64,000 bases of DNA from Pedobacter sp. SYP-B3415 (GCF_004138205.1 NZ_RXNQ01000032.1:124001-188000), one strand, 5' to 3'; positions 1-10,040 are shown, numbered from the stretch's first letter. Numbers and translations: made by a program. Notes: generated from the sequence alone by a model not told the origin.

Positions 1-969
1 CGCACCGAGCTGTTCAATTATGTAGAATCAGAACTCAAGGCAATCGAAGCCGACCTCGCTGATCCACGAAGCAATGAATACGGAAGGGCAGACAAAGGTG
101 CAGCCTGGGCGCTGCTTGCGCGGCTGTACCTGAACGCACAGGTTTATACCGGTACAGCAAAATATACCGAAGCCATTACCTATTCGTCAAAAGTGATCAA
201 CGGGGGATACAGCCTTAAATCTCAATACAAAGACCTGTTCCTTGCAGACAACCAGAACAACAATGCCGAGGCGATCCTGACCATTAACTACGACGGCACA
301 CGCGGAACCAACTTTGGCGGTACCACGTTCCTGATCAATGCTGCCATTAACGGCGATATGAATCCGGCATCTTTTGGTGTGCCTAACGGCGGATGGGGAG
401 GTAACCGTACCCGCCAAAACCTGCCGGCGCTGTTTCCTGCCGGCGATGGCCGAGCGATGTTCTTCGGAACAAAGGCTGTGGTAGATGATATCGGTGTCTT
501 TACCGATGGTCTTCGTGTCACCAAATTCAAAAATGTCACGTCGACCGGCGTTACACCGGCATCGCTGAACGGAACGTTCAGTTCGCTGGACTTTCCTTTA
601 TTCCGGCTTGCCGAACAATATCTGATTTACGGGGAAGCGGTAGCCCGCGGCGGCTCCGGGGGAACCGTTGCGCAGGCAGTGACCTACGTTAACCAGCTCA
701 GACAGCGTGCCTATGGCAACGCATCAGGAAATATCTCGACCGTTAACGTTGACTTTTTCCTGGATGAGCGCGGACGGGAGCTGTACTGGGAAGGTTTCAG
801 ACGAAGTGATCTGGTACGTTACGGCAAATTTACAGATGGCAGTTACCTCTGGCCGTTTAAGGGCGGCGTAAAAGCAGGCACGGCGCTTCCCGCGCACCGG
901 AACCTTTACCCGATTCCGGCGGCAGATCTGATTGCCAACCCCAATCTGACACAGAACCCTGGCTACTAA
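1..969 (+). CDS. SusD/RagB-family outer-membrane nutrient-binding lipoprotein (C-terminal part)
   Basis: The gene enters from the left edge in frame 1, so the N-terminus and lipoprotein signal are missing; 322 residues are visible. It shows the SusD pattern: an early helical TPR-like stretch (GAAWALLARLYLNA, then YSSKVINGGY), the segment FRLAEQYLIYGEAVARGG, and the C-terminal ERGRELYWEGFRRSDLVRYG motif followed by the closing NLTQNPGY. SusD proteins sit on the cell surface and bind glycans over a SusC channel. The following genes encode a SusE-like lipoprotein and amylases, so the likely ligand is starch or malto-oligosaccharide. The partner SusC should lie just upstream of the window. Confidence 0.95.
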   Translation, partial: RTELFNYVESELKAIEADLADPRSNEYGRADKGAAWALLARLYLNAQVYTGTAKYTEAITYSSKVINGGYSLKSQYKDLFLADNQNNNAEAILTINYDGTRGTNFGGTTFLINAAINGDMNPASFGVPNGGWGGNRTRQNLPALFPAGDGRAMFFGTKAVVDDIGVFTDGLRVTKFKNVTSTGVTPASLNGTFSSLDFPLFRLAEQYLIYGEAVARGGSGGTVAQAVTYVNQLRQRAYGNASGNISTVNVDFFLDERGRELYWEGFRRSDLVRYGKFTDGSYLWPFKGGVKAGTALPAHRNLYPIPAADLIANPNLTQNPGY

Positions 970-989
970 TTTCATAAATAAAACAAGAC

Positions 990-2000
990 ATGAGATCAAA
1001 ATACATCAAACCGGTCTTTATCCTGCTGCTGGCCGCTTGTTTTGCAGCCTGCAAAAAGGAAGGAAATTCTGTGGTCGCGACCGCAGGTACGGCAGGCTCG
1101 TTGAAAACGTCGGCTACCAGCCTCGTGCTTGACAGAAGTATGCTGAACACAAACGTAGTGACCTTCACATTCAGCCCCGCCGATTTTGGTTACCGGGCTG
1201 CGGTAACAAACAGCCTGCAAATGGCAGTGAAGGGAACAAATTTTGCCCAGCCAAAAGAGGTTTTGCTTGAGGGAAACAATACGTCCAAAAGTTATAACGG
1301 AATGGAGTTCAATAACCTGCTGCTTAGCCTGAACCTGCCCTTTACCTCAAATACCGATGTGGAAGTCAGATTGAAGTCTTCCATCTCAAATGCTGTGGCT
1401 CCCGTTTACAGCAGTGCGGTGTCTATAAACGCCCGCCCGTTCCCGCTTACTTCGTGGATTTATGTGCCGGGCGCCTATCAGGGCTGGAATCCTGCCACTG
1501 CAGACAGTCTGATATCTGAAACTGGGAACGGTGTTTATACCGGTATCATCAACTTTACCCCCGGGAACCTGGCTTTTAAACTGACACCTGCAAAAAAATG
1601 GGATGTTGCCTATGGCGATGCTGGTGGAGGTAAACTTAGTACCAGCGGCGGGGATATCGTTTCGCCTGGTACAGGCACACAGCTGCTCACCATAGATCTG
1701 AATGCAAATACCTGGAAAATGGAGGCCGCTCCCGTATGGTCGCTTATAGGCAATGCTGTTCCCGGCAGCAACTGGGAAAAAGACATTGACCTGAAATATG
1801 TAAACGCAAAAGAACCCTACTGGACAATTACGACGGCGTTAACACCCGGCGCAATGAAGTTTCGTCGCGGGCATGATTGGGGAACCAATATCGGTAACGG
1901 CGGTTCAGATATCACCGTGACCGAGGCCGGCACATATGAGATTGTTCTGAAAGTAAATGCAGACAACAAGACAGGTACCTATACGCTCACGAAAAAATAA
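990..2000 (+). CDS. SusE/SusF-like surface starch-binding lipoprotein
   Basis: 336 residues with a lipoprotein signal peptide whose lipobox cysteine is Cys21 (LAACFAAC), followed by an acidic/serine linker. The first half looks like the SusE N-terminal Ig-like domain (residues about 35-145). The second half contains two carbohydrate-binding-like repeats, each with a WxxxGAYQGWNP or GSNWEKDIDL type start and a KLTPAKKWD or MKFRRGHDWG strand. SusE and SusF bind starch at the outer membrane and have no catalytic role. It starts 20 bp after the SusD stop, as expected for one operon. Assignment to SusE rather than SusF is by size and position. Confidence 0.88.
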   Translation: MRSKYIKPVFILLLAACFAACKKEGNSVVATAGTAGSLKTSATSLVLDRSMLNTNVVTFTFSPADFGYRAAVTNSLQMAVKGTNFAQPKEVLLEGNNTSKSYNGMEFNNLLLSLNLPFTSNTDVEVRLKSSISNAVAPVYSSAVSINARPFPLTSWIYVPGAYQGWNPATADSLISETGNGVYTGIINFTPGNLAFKLTPAKKWDVAYGDAGGGKLSTSGGDIVSPGTGTQLLTIDLNANTWKMEAAPVWSLIGNAVPGSNWEKDIDLKYVNAKEPYWTITTALTPGAMKFRRGHDWGTNIGNGGSDITVTEAGTYEIVLKVNADNKTGTYTLTKK

Positions 2001-2006
2001 AACACA

Positions 2007-2032
2007 ATGGGGCCGTTTACAGACGGCCCCAT
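2007..2032 (+). terminator. GC-rich hairpin between susE-like gene and amylase
   Basis: A perfect 10-bp inverted repeat (ATGGGGCCGT / ACGGCCCCAT) with a 6-nt loop lies in the 50-bp gap after the SusE-like gene. No T-tract follows, so it may be an mRNA-processing or stabilising hairpin that lowers downstream expression rather than a full terminator. Confidence 0.5.
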
Positions 2033-2050
2033 AGCCGTTATCTTACCATC

Positions 2051-3901
2051 ATGAAAAAAGGTATTTTTCTTGTATTGTTCCTCCTGATTGCCTGCCGGCT
2101 GCCGGCTCAGCTGCCCGCCCTGGAGCGCATAGAGCCTATGTTCTGGTTCACAGGAATGAAACATCGACAACTTCAGCTCCTTGTTCGCGGAAACAGCATT
2201 GGGCAGGCAGACGTAAGTTTAAATTATCCCGGGGTAAAACTTATAAAGGTTAACCGCGTTGAAAACCCGCATTATCTTTTCGTTGATCTTGAAATTGACG
2301 CAACGGCCAGGCCGGGAAAGTTTGAATTACGCTTCACGCGCAGCGGAAAAAAAATAGCCGGCTACTCGTATGAACTCAAAGCAAGAAACAGCGCGGCAGG
2401 CCGTATCCAGGGTGTAACTGAAAAAGACCTGATTTACCTGCTCATGCCCGACCGCTTTGCAAACGGCGATCCGCGGAATGATGTACGCAGGGAGCTTGCC
2501 GAAAACACGATGAACCGCGACAGCATGTATGCGCGACACGGCGGGGACATTCAGGGCGTAATTGATCATCTTGATTATCTAAAAGATCTCGGCGTAACTG
2601 CTGTGTGGATGACCCCTGAAATAGAGAACAATATGCCGAAGGCGTCGTATCATGGCTATGCCGCAACCGAACACTACCGGATTGACCCGCGCTATGGCAG
2701 CAACGAACTTTACAAAAAATACGCAGAGATCTGCCATGAAAAAGGGCTCAAGGTAATTAAAGACATTGTACACAATCACATCGGCACGGGACATTGGCTG
2801 TTTACCGACCTGCCAATGAAAGACTGGCTGAACCAATGGCCTTCGTATCAGCAAACCAGCTACCGGGAGCAGCCACTGCTGGACATTCATGCATCAAAAT
2901 CAGACCAGAAACAAATGCTGAACGGCTGGTTTGTGCCCAGCATGCCAGATTTGAATCAGACCAATCCTTTTGTTCAGAATTACCTGACGCAAAACCACAT
3001 CTGGTGGATTGAATATGCCGGAATTGACGGACTGCGCTTAGACACTTATCCATACAACGATCCGAAGTTTATGGCCGACTGGGCGCAGCGTTTGCAGGCC
3101 GAGTTTCCAGATCTGTCAATTTTCGGCGAAACGCTCGTTACGGCTGCTGCTAACCAGGCATTTTTTACCGGCGGTAACACGGTTGGCCGCGGCCTGGATA
3201 CACACCTGCCGGGGATAACCGATGCCGTTCTGAAAGACGCGATTTATGAAGCGCTGAATGGTAAAGCAGGCTGGACAGATGGTATAAACCGGCTTTATGC
3301 AACACTTGCGCAGGATTTCCTGTACAAGAACCCCAACCAGAATGTGATTTTCATGGATAACCACGACATGAGCCGTTACTATTCGATGGTGAATGAGGAT
3401 TTTGACAAGTTTAAGTCGGGTATGTCTCTTCTGCTTACCATGCGCGGCATACCACAACTGTATTATGGGACCGAAATTTTGATGAAAAACTTTTCCAATC
3501 CCGATGGCCTTGTCCGTTCAGATTTTCCCGGCGGCTGGAAAGGCGATAAAACCAATAAGTTCACCGCCGCAGGCAGAACGGCGCAGGAGAACGAAGCATT
3601 TAACCATATTCGTAATCTTGCCCGCTTCAGGCAAAAAAGCGAGGCCCTGCAGTCGGGTAAACTGATGCAGTATGTGCCGCAGGATGGTATCTATGTCTAT
3701 TTCAGGTATACCGGTCAGGCTGCCGGAACAGTGATGGTTATTGTAAACAGCAATGATAGCGGGAAGGAACTGGATACAGCCAGGTTTGGCGAAAGGATGC
3801 AGGGCTTAACTTATGGTAAAGATATTCAAACCGGAAAAGAACAGCCTGTTGCAAAGATCCCGGTACCAGCCAAAACAACTCTGGTCCTGGAATTGCGCTA
3901 A
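2051..3901 (+). CDS. Secreted GH13 alpha-amylase / neopullulanase-type (SusA-like)
   Basis: 616 residues. A signal peptide (residues 1-19, ending PAQ) is followed by a cyclomaltodextrinase-type N-terminal beta domain (about 22-115), then the GH13 (alpha/beta)8 barrel. Catalytic residues are readable: nucleophile Asp331 (GLRLDTY), acid/base Glu360 (IFGETL) and transition-state stabiliser Asp439 (DNHD). LMPDRFANGDP and KDIVHNHIG are further family motifs. It cleaves alpha-1,4 (possibly alpha-1,6) glucosidic bonds, probably in the periplasm, to yield maltose for the phosphorylase encoded downstream. The length and signal peptide fit SusA-type neopullulanases. Exact linkage preference cannot be read from sequence. 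Confidence 0.92.
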   Translation: MKKGIFLVLFLLIACRLPAQLPALERIEPMFWFTGMKHRQLQLLVRGNSIGQADVSLNYPGVKLIKVNRVENPHYLFVDLEIDATARPGKFELRFTRSGKKIAGYSYELKARNSAAGRIQGVTEKDLIYLLMPDRFANGDPRNDVRRELAENTMNRDSMYARHGGDIQGVIDHLDYLKDLGVTAVWMTPEIENNMPKASYHGYAATEHYRIDPRYGSNELYKKYAEICHEKGLKVIKDIVHNHIGTGHWLFTDLPMKDWLNQWPSYQQTSYREQPLLDIHASKSDQKQMLNGWFVPSMPDLNQTNPFVQNYLTQNHIWWIEYAGIDGLRLDTYPYNDPKFMADWAQRLQAEFPDLSIFGETLVTAAANQAFFTGGNTVGRGLDTHLPGITDAVLKDAIYEALNGKAGWTDGINRLYATLAQDFLYKNPNQNVIFMDNHDMSRYYSMVNEDFDKFKSGMSLLLTMRGIPQLYYGTEILMKNFSNPDGLVRSDFPGGWKGDKTNKFTAAGRTAQENEAFNHIRNLARFRQKSEALQSGKLMQYVPQDGIYVYFRYTGQAAGTVMVIVNSNDSGKELDTARFGERMQGLTYGKDIQTGKEQPVAKIPVPAKTTLVLELR

Positions 3902-3916
3902 AGCGAAAAATAAAAA

Positions 3917-4579
3917 ATGCATACAAATCTTAGAAAAATAAAAGCCTGTCTGTTTGATCTTGATGGTGTACTGGTCGATACGGCTGTGTTCCACTATCAG
4001 GCCTGGAAACGGCTGGCAGCCACACTTGGGTTCGACTTTACCGAAGAACAGAATGAAGAGCTGAAAGGCATCAGTCGCATGGAATCGCTCGCAAAAATTC
4101 TGAACTGGGGCGGGCAGGTAAAAAGTGATGCTGAAGCGATTGAGCTTGCCACAACCAAAAATAACTGGTACGTAGAGATGATCAGTGCCATGACGCCTGC
4201 GGATGTACTTCCGGGCGCACGCAGCTTTCTTGAAGAACTCAAAAAGAACGACATCCGCATCGCGCTTGGCTCGGCGAGCAAGAACGCGGGACTTATTCTG
4301 GAGCGCACCGGGCTCACCGCACTTTTTGACGCTGTGGTAGACGGTAACACGGTAAGCCGGTCAAAGCCCGACCCTGAGGTTTTTCTGAAAGGCGCTGAAA
4401 TTCTGGATTGCAGCCCACAGGCGTGCGTGGTTTTTGAAGATGCTGTAGCCGGTATCCAGGCGGCAAAAAATGCCGGAATGAAAGCCATCGGCATCGGGAA
4501 CCCGGAAATTCTCAGCGGTGCGGACCGCTGCGTTACGGGCCTTGACAAGCTGCATGTGGCAGACCTTGAAGAACTCTAA
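3917..4579 (+). CDS. pgmB: Beta-phosphoglucomutase
   Basis: 220-residue HAD-superfamily protein. Motif I is FDLDGVLVDT, with nucleophile Asp14 and acid/base Asp16; the cap domain follows (residues about 20-95), then LGSASKN (motif II), SKPDPEVF (motif III lysine) and VFEDAVAGIQAAKNAGM (motif IV). The enzyme converts beta-glucose 1-phosphate to glucose 6-phosphate. It starts 15 bp after the amylase gene and 17 bp before the GH65 phosphorylase gene, the usual pairing, because GH65 phosphorolysis of maltose yields beta-glucose 1-phosphate. Cytoplasmic, with no signal peptide. Confidence 0.95.
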   Translation: MHTNLRKIKACLFDLDGVLVDTAVFHYQAWKRLAATLGFDFTEEQNEELKGISRMESLAKILNWGGQVKSDAEAIELATTKNNWYVEMISAMTPADVLPGARSFLEELKKNDIRIALGSASKNAGLILERTGLTALFDAVVDGNTVSRSKPDPEVFLKGAEILDCSPQACVVFEDAVAGIQAAKNAGMKAIGIGNPEILSGADRCVTGLDKLHVADLEEL

Positions 4580-4596
4580 ATATCTAACGTGAGGGA

Positions 4597-6915
4597 ATGA
4601 AAAACTACATTATCAAAGACGAGTGGAACATCATTGAGGAGGGCTTTGATCCGCACCTGAATAAAATTTCTGAGAGTCTGTTCAGCCTTGGTAACGGCCG
4701 GATGGGACAGCGTGCAAATTTCGAAGAGACCTATACCGGCGAAAGCCTGCAGGGCAACTATATTGCCGGGGTCTACTACCCTGATAAAACCCGCGTTGGC
4801 TGGTGGAAGAATGGTTACCCGGAATACTTTGCCAAGGTGCTGAACGCCGCAAACTGGATGGGCCTTCGTATACGCATTGAAGGAGAAGAACTGGATCTGG
4901 CCAAAACTGAAGTCCTTGCGTTTACGCGCAACCTGAACATGCATGAAGGTTACCTGAAGCGAGATTTTACTGCCAGGTTAAAGAGCGGAAGGGAACTGCA
5001 GGTCACGGCTACGCGTTTTTACAGCATTGCAGACGATGAAGCAGCGGCCATGCAATACAGCATCAGGCCACTAAACTTTTCAGGAACTTTTTCGATTGAA
5101 AGTTTCATCGACGGAGACGTCAGCAACCAGGACAGCAATTACGATGAGAAATTCTGGGAAGAAGTAAGCAGCGACGCGCAGGGTGCCGAGGCATATCTGA
5201 CGCTTCGTACCAGAAAAACCGCATTCGAGGTTTGTACCGGTACGGCCACCCGGCTCTTTAAAAACGGTACACCTGTAACCGAAGCGTCCGAGCCAATTAA
5301 ACGAACGAAATATACCGGTCTGGTTCACCATGTTTCGGCCGGCACCGATGAGACTTTAACCATCCTGAAGTTTGCGGCCAACCTGTCGTCAGAGAACCAC
5401 GGTAAAGATGAGCTGGAGACAAGATGCCGCGAGGTCATTTCGCAAATTTCAGCCAAAGGGTTTGATCAGATGAAAGCTGAGCAGGCTCAAGCCTGGAAGG
5501 AGCGCTGGGCTGAAAGTGACATCATTATAGAAGGCGATGTCTCCGCACAACAAGCTATCCGCTTCAATATTTTCCAGCTGTTTCAGACCTATACGGGTAA
5601 AGACAGCCGCCTGAATATCGGGCCGAAGGGTTTCACCGGGGAAAAATATGGCGGCTCAACATATTGGGATACTGAAGCATATTGTGTTCCGTTTTTCCTG
5701 GCTACCGCACCGCAGGAAGTTAGTCGCAACCTGCTGATTTATCGCTATAATCATTTGGAGAAAGCCATTGAAAATGCTGCGAAACTTGGTTTTAAGGATG
5801 GTGCCGCCCTGTACCCGATGGTAACCATAAACGGCGAAGAATGCCACAACGAATGGGAGATCACGTTTGAGGAAATACACCGTAACGGTGCTATTGCCTA
5901 TGCCATCTATAATTACGTGCGTTACACCGGCGATCGCGGTTACCTGGCCAGTCATGGTCTTGAGGTGCTGATCGGCATTTCCAGATTCTGGGCGCAGCGC
6001 GTAAACTGGAGCGAAGCCAGGCAACAATATGTTATGCTTGGCTTAACGGGCCCCAATGAGTACGAGAACAATGTTAACAACAACTGGTATACAAATACCA
6101 TTGCAACCTGGTGCCTGCGGTATACGCTCGATGTGATGGAGCAGCTGAAGTCCGAAGAGCCTGCACGTTTTGAAGCATTGCTGGCTAAGCTGGCTTTCAG
6201 GCAGGAAGAGGTTACGCATTGGAAAAACATTATAGAAAAAATGTTTTATCCCGAAGACGCCCGCCTGGGCATCTTCCTGCAGCAGGACGGTTACCTGGAT
6301 AAAGAACAGGTGCTGGCCGCAGACCTCCCTGCATCAGAACGGCCTATTAACCAAAAATGGAGCTGGGACCGTATTCTAAGATCCTGCCTGATCAAACAGG
6401 CCGATGTATTGCAGGGATTGTACTTTTTTGAAGATGATTACGATGTTGAGACAATACGCCGGAATTTCGACTTTTATGAGCCAAGAACGGTTCACGAAAG
6501 TTCATTATCTCCATGTGTTCACAGCATTCTGGCCGCAAAACTAAATGACGAGGCCCGGGCTTATGAATTTTACCTCAGAACCGCACGTCTCGACCTCGAC
6601 GACTATAACAACGACACCGAAGACGGCCTCCATATCACATCAATGGCCGGTACCTGGATGAGCGTTGTAGAAGGTTTTGCCGGCATGCGCGTGCGCGACA
6701 ACAAACTGCACTTTAATCCTTTCCTTCCTGCAAACTGGAAATCTTTTTCATTCCGCATTGGCTTCAGGGGAAACAACCTGCATATACGCATTTCCGTCGA
6801 GGATATGCTGATCTCTAATTTGGGCGACAGTGATCTGGAAGTAGTGATTCATGGCAGGCAGTTTCAGCTGCCGGCAAACAAGCAACTGCAGACCGCTTTA
6901 ACAGCATCAGCCTGA
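4597..6915 (+). CDS. GH65 family disaccharide phosphorylase, probably maltose phosphorylase
   Basis: 772 residues with no signal peptide, the normal length for the family. It has the N-terminal beta-sandwich (about 1-270), an (alpha/alpha)6 barrel containing the motif LTGPNEYENNVNNNWYTN with the likely catalytic acid at Glu488, and a phosphate-site region HESSLSPCVHSILAAKL. Reaction: maltose + phosphate gives beta-glucose 1-phosphate + glucose. Coupling to pgmB and to amylases favours maltose over trehalose or kojibiose, but GH65 specificity cannot be fixed by eye. It sits in a tight operon with pgmB upstream and a second GH13 gene 2 bp downstream. Confidence 0.9.
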   Translation: MKNYIIKDEWNIIEEGFDPHLNKISESLFSLGNGRMGQRANFEETYTGESLQGNYIAGVYYPDKTRVGWWKNGYPEYFAKVLNAANWMGLRIRIEGEELDLAKTEVLAFTRNLNMHEGYLKRDFTARLKSGRELQVTATRFYSIADDEAAAMQYSIRPLNFSGTFSIESFIDGDVSNQDSNYDEKFWEEVSSDAQGAEAYLTLRTRKTAFEVCTGTATRLFKNGTPVTEASEPIKRTKYTGLVHHVSAGTDETLTILKFAANLSSENHGKDELETRCREVISQISAKGFDQMKAEQAQAWKERWAESDIIIEGDVSAQQAIRFNIFQLFQTYTGKDSRLNIGPKGFTGEKYGGSTYWDTEAYCVPFFLATAPQEVSRNLLIYRYNHLEKAIENAAKLGFKDGAALYPMVTINGEECHNEWEITFEEIHRNGAIAYAIYNYVRYTGDRGYLASHGLEVLIGISRFWAQRVNWSEARQQYVMLGLTGPNEYENNVNNNWYTNTIATWCLRYTLDVMEQLKSEEPARFEALLAKLAFRQEEVTHWKNIIEKMFYPEDARLGIFLQQDGYLDKEQVLAADLPASERPINQKWSWDRILRSCLIKQADVLQGLYFFEDDYDVETIRRNFDFYEPRTVHESSLSPCVHSILAAKLNDEARAYEFYLRTARLDLDDYNNDTEDGLHITSMAGTWMSVVEGFAGMRVRDNKLHFNPFLPANWKSFSFRIGFRGNNLHIRISVEDMLISNLGDSDLEVVIHGRQFQLPANKQLQTALTASA

Positions 6916-6917
6916 TC

Positions 6918-8663
6918 ATGTCCATAAAAACTGCCGTCATACTTTCTGCGTTGCAATTATGTTTTATACTTGCATCTGCCCAGCAGTCTGAGCCGGCTAT
7001 GAAAGAAAAGAAAATTGTCCTTTACCAGCTTTTACCCCGTTTATTCGGAAACAAGCAAACGAACAACGTGCCCTTTGGCGATCGCAGGCAGAATGGCTGT
7101 GGTAAATTCGATGATATTACCACGGTTGCGCTGAACAGTATCAAAGAACTTCACGTGAATTATGTCTGGTACACCGGCATTATTGCGCACGCCAGCATGA
7201 GCGACTACACGGCATACGGCATTCCGCGCGATGACGCGGATGTGGTGAAGGGCCTTGCAGGCTCGCCCTATGCCATACGTGATTATTATGATGTAGATCC
7301 TGACCTGGCTGCCGACCCCGCAAAGCGGATGCAGGAATTTGAAACGCTGTTAGCCAGAACCCATGCCGCCGGTCTGAAAGTACTGATCGATTTTGTGCCC
7401 AACCATGTTGCGCGGAGTTACAAGTCGCTCATGAAGCCCGCCGGAGTGAGCGATTTTGGCTCGTCAGACGATACCGGTAAGGCGTTCAGTGCCGCGAACG
7501 ACTTCTATTATATTCCGGGCAAGGCCCTGAAAGTTCCCGGTTTTCCGAAGGCTGATGATGCTTTTTCCAGGCTTCGCGACGGTAAATACAGTGAATTTCC
7601 TGCCAGGGCTACCGGCAATAATGTCTTTTCAGAAAAGCCTTCGGCGGATGACTGGTATGAAACCATCAAACTGAATTATGGTGTCGATCACAGCAGTAAG
7701 GGAAAAACATACTTTGAGCCGCGGCCGGCACTCTGGGACAAAATGAAGGACATTCTGAATTATTGGGCCGGTAAGGGCGTAGACGGGTTCCGCTGTGATG
7801 TAGCCGAAATGGTTCCCGTAGAATTTTGGGCCTGGGTAATTCCTGAGCTGAAAAAGACATATCCCGGCCTGGTTTTTCTGGCCGAAGCATATGATCCCTC
7901 GGTCTATGAAACCTATCTTAAACGCGGGCATTTTGACTATCTTTATGATAAGGTAGGTTTGTATGACGCATTGAAAAAACTGATCCGTAATCAGCCTGAT
8001 GCGAATACAGCAGACATCGAGGCTGTCTGGCGCAAACAAACTGCAGGTTTTGACGGGCAGATGCTCCGGTTCCTCGAAAATCATGATGAAGAACGCATTG
8101 CCTCGCGCTTTTTTGCAGGCGGGCCCGAAGCTGCTTTGCCCGCATTCGTTATCACAGCAACACTGGGCAGCGGCCCTGTGATGGTTTATAACGGACAGGA
8201 AGTAGGAGAGCCAGGCCTTGGTGCCGAGGGCTTTGGGAAAGATGACGGGCGCAGCACAATCTTTGACTATTGGGGTATGCCTGAACACCAGAAATGGATG
8301 AACGGAGGCACTTTCGACGGCGGTAAGTTATCAGCAGGCCAACAGAAACTGCGCAAAGCTTACCAGCGTATTCTGAACATTGCGGCTAGGCATCCTGCCA
8401 TGTCTGGCAAAACCGAATCCTTGCCTGTTAATAACACGCGAAGTAACCGCGTATATGGATATTTCCGTACATCAGCTGCAGGCCGGCTACTCATCCTGGT
8501 AAATTTTGACCGTACCCAAAGCTGGCAGGAAACGTTTACCTTACCCTTCGAAGCGAAAGCAGGCGCAAAAGAGCTGCTTACTGATAGCCGTTTTAAACTA
8601 CCTGCGCCGAACCGGCTAAACGTTTCTGTTGCAGCCGGAACAGCAAAAATTATTGAATTTTAA
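6918..8663 (+). CDS. Secreted GH13 alpha-amylase family protein
   Basis: 581 residues with a signal peptide (residues 1-21, ending ASA-QQ). The GH13 barrel is intact: VLIDFVPNHVAR (conserved region I), nucleophile Asp294 (GFRCDVAEM), acid/base Glu323 (FLAEAYD) and Asp390 (ENHDEER). A C-terminal beta domain follows from about 490. It differs clearly from the first amylase in the locus: it lacks the N-terminal domain and has an insert around VLPRLFGNKQTN. It probably trims malto-oligosaccharides in the periplasm. The gene begins 2 bp after the phosphorylase stop, so translation may be coupled. Confidence 0.9.
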   Translation: MSIKTAVILSALQLCFILASAQQSEPAMKEKKIVLYQLLPRLFGNKQTNNVPFGDRRQNGCGKFDDITTVALNSIKELHVNYVWYTGIIAHASMSDYTAYGIPRDDADVVKGLAGSPYAIRDYYDVDPDLAADPAKRMQEFETLLARTHAAGLKVLIDFVPNHVARSYKSLMKPAGVSDFGSSDDTGKAFSAANDFYYIPGKALKVPGFPKADDAFSRLRDGKYSEFPARATGNNVFSEKPSADDWYETIKLNYGVDHSSKGKTYFEPRPALWDKMKDILNYWAGKGVDGFRCDVAEMVPVEFWAWVIPELKKTYPGLVFLAEAYDPSVYETYLKRGHFDYLYDKVGLYDALKKLIRNQPDANTADIEAVWRKQTAGFDGQMLRFLENHDEERIASRFFAGGPEAALPAFVITATLGSGPVMVYNGQEVGEPGLGAEGFGKDDGRSTIFDYWGMPEHQKWMNGGTFDGGKLSAGQQKLRKAYQRILNIAARHPAMSGKTESLPVNNTRSNRVYGYFRTSAAGRLLILVNFDRTQSWQETFTLPFEAKAGAKELLTDSRFKLPAPNRLNVSVAAGTAKIIEF

Positions 8664-8672
8664 GAATAGACC

Positions 8673-10040
8673 ATGAGCGCAATCAGCACCCCCCGGCCAA
8701 AACTTTCACTTATTGAAATCGTCAATATGAGCGTTGGTTTTTTTGGTATCCAGTTCGGTTGGGATCTGCAGCGCGCCAACATGGGCCGGATTTACGAGAA
8801 CCTGGGCGCAGATCCGGATCAGGTTCCGCTGCTTTTTCTCGCCGCTCCGTTAACCGGTTTGCTTGTACAGCCTGTAATCGGTTACCTGAGCGACCACACC
8901 TGGCATCCCCGCTGGGGCCGTCGCCGTCCTTATTTTATGATCGGCGCTGTGCTTAGCTCAATTGCACTGATTTTTATGCCCCATAGCAGTGCGCTGTGGA
9001 TGGCGGCCGGACTGCTGTGGATCCTGGATGTCTGTGGCAATGTAGCTATGGAACCTTTCCGGGCATTCGTTACCGACAAACTGCCCGATTCGCAGGTAAA
9101 CCGGGGTTTCATTATGCAGAGTATGATGATCGGCCTGGGCGGCAGCATTGCCTCTGCGCTGCCGTGGCTGATGAAAAACGTTTTTCAGCTCGAAAACACC
9201 GCGGCTGCAGGCGGGATTCCGCCTAACGTCAGGTTTTCGTTTTATATAGGCGCCTTCTTTTTCCTGACGGCAATTTGTTATACTGTATTTACGACCAGCG
9301 AGTATCCGCCCGATGAGCATGAGCGCCCTGTCAAAGACAAAAAACGGGGCTTAACCAGCGGTATCTCGGAAGTCTTTAATGCGCTGATCAATATGCCTCC
9401 GCGCATGCGAATCGTTGCACTTGTCCAGTTCTTTACCTGGCCCGGTTTGTTTTTGATGTGGTTTTATTACACCACCGCTGTGGCGGTCAATGTGTTCGGC
9501 GGGAGAGACGCCAGCGACCCCGTGTATGCTTCAGGTGCAGATTTCGGCAGCCTTACACTGGCCTATTATAATGTTGTTACCTTCCTGTTCGCGCTTGTGC
9601 TTCCTAAAATAGCAGACACCCTCGGCCGGAAGGCAACCCATGCAATATGCCTTTGCGCGGGCGCAGCCGGACTGATCAGTGTCGCTTTTGTCCGCGACCC
9701 GAATATGCTTTATGTCTGTATGACCGCTGTGGGCATTGCCTGGGCAAGCATTCTTTCCATGCCTTACGCCATGCTCAGTGGCGTACTGCCGCGAAATAAA
9801 GTCGGTATCTACATGGGCATTTTCAACTTCTTTATTGTGCTGCCTGAGATTCTCGCTTCGCTCGGCTTTGGTTGGCTGATGCGCAATGTGCTGAATAACG
9901 ACCGTATGCTTGCCGTGCAGCTTGGTGGCGGGTTAATGATCCTGGCAGCCCTGATTTGTTTTGTTTTTATCCGCGAAAAGAACACCGTTGAGACCGCCGC
10001 ACAGAAGCGGCTCGAAATTGACGAACAGCGCAGCGTCTGA
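8673..10040 (+). CDS. MFS sugar transporter of the GPH/SLC45-like type (maltose importer candidate)
   Basis: 455 residues with about 12 hydrophobic segments. The N-terminus carries FFGIQFGWDLQRANMGRIYE and the loop GYLSDHTWHPRWGRRRPYF, the signature of the SLC45/GPH disaccharide-proton symporters of Bacteroidota maltose loci. It ends the operon, 9 bp after the amylase gene. The expected role is import of maltose across the inner membrane to the cytoplasmic phosphorylase. Substrate is inferred from neighbours. About 213 bp then separate it from the dehydratase gene, with no clear terminator in the gap. Confidence 0.9.
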   Translation: MSAISTPRPKLSLIEIVNMSVGFFGIQFGWDLQRANMGRIYENLGADPDQVPLLFLAAPLTGLLVQPVIGYLSDHTWHPRWGRRRPYFMIGAVLSSIALIFMPHSSALWMAAGLLWILDVCGNVAMEPFRAFVTDKLPDSQVNRGFIMQSMMIGLGGSIASALPWLMKNVFQLENTAAAGGIPPNVRFSFYIGAFFFLTAICYTVFTTSEYPPDEHERPVKDKKRGLTSGISEVFNALINMPPRMRIVALVQFFTWPGLFLMWFYYTTAVAVNVFGGRDASDPVYASGADFGSLTLAYYNVVTFLFALVLPKIADTLGRKATHAICLCAGAAGLISVAFVRDPNMLYVCMTAVGIAWASILSMPYAMLSGVLPRNKVGIYMGIFNFFIVLPEILASLGFGWLMRNVLNNDRMLAVQLGGGLMILAALICFVFIREKNTVETAAQKRLEIDEQRSV

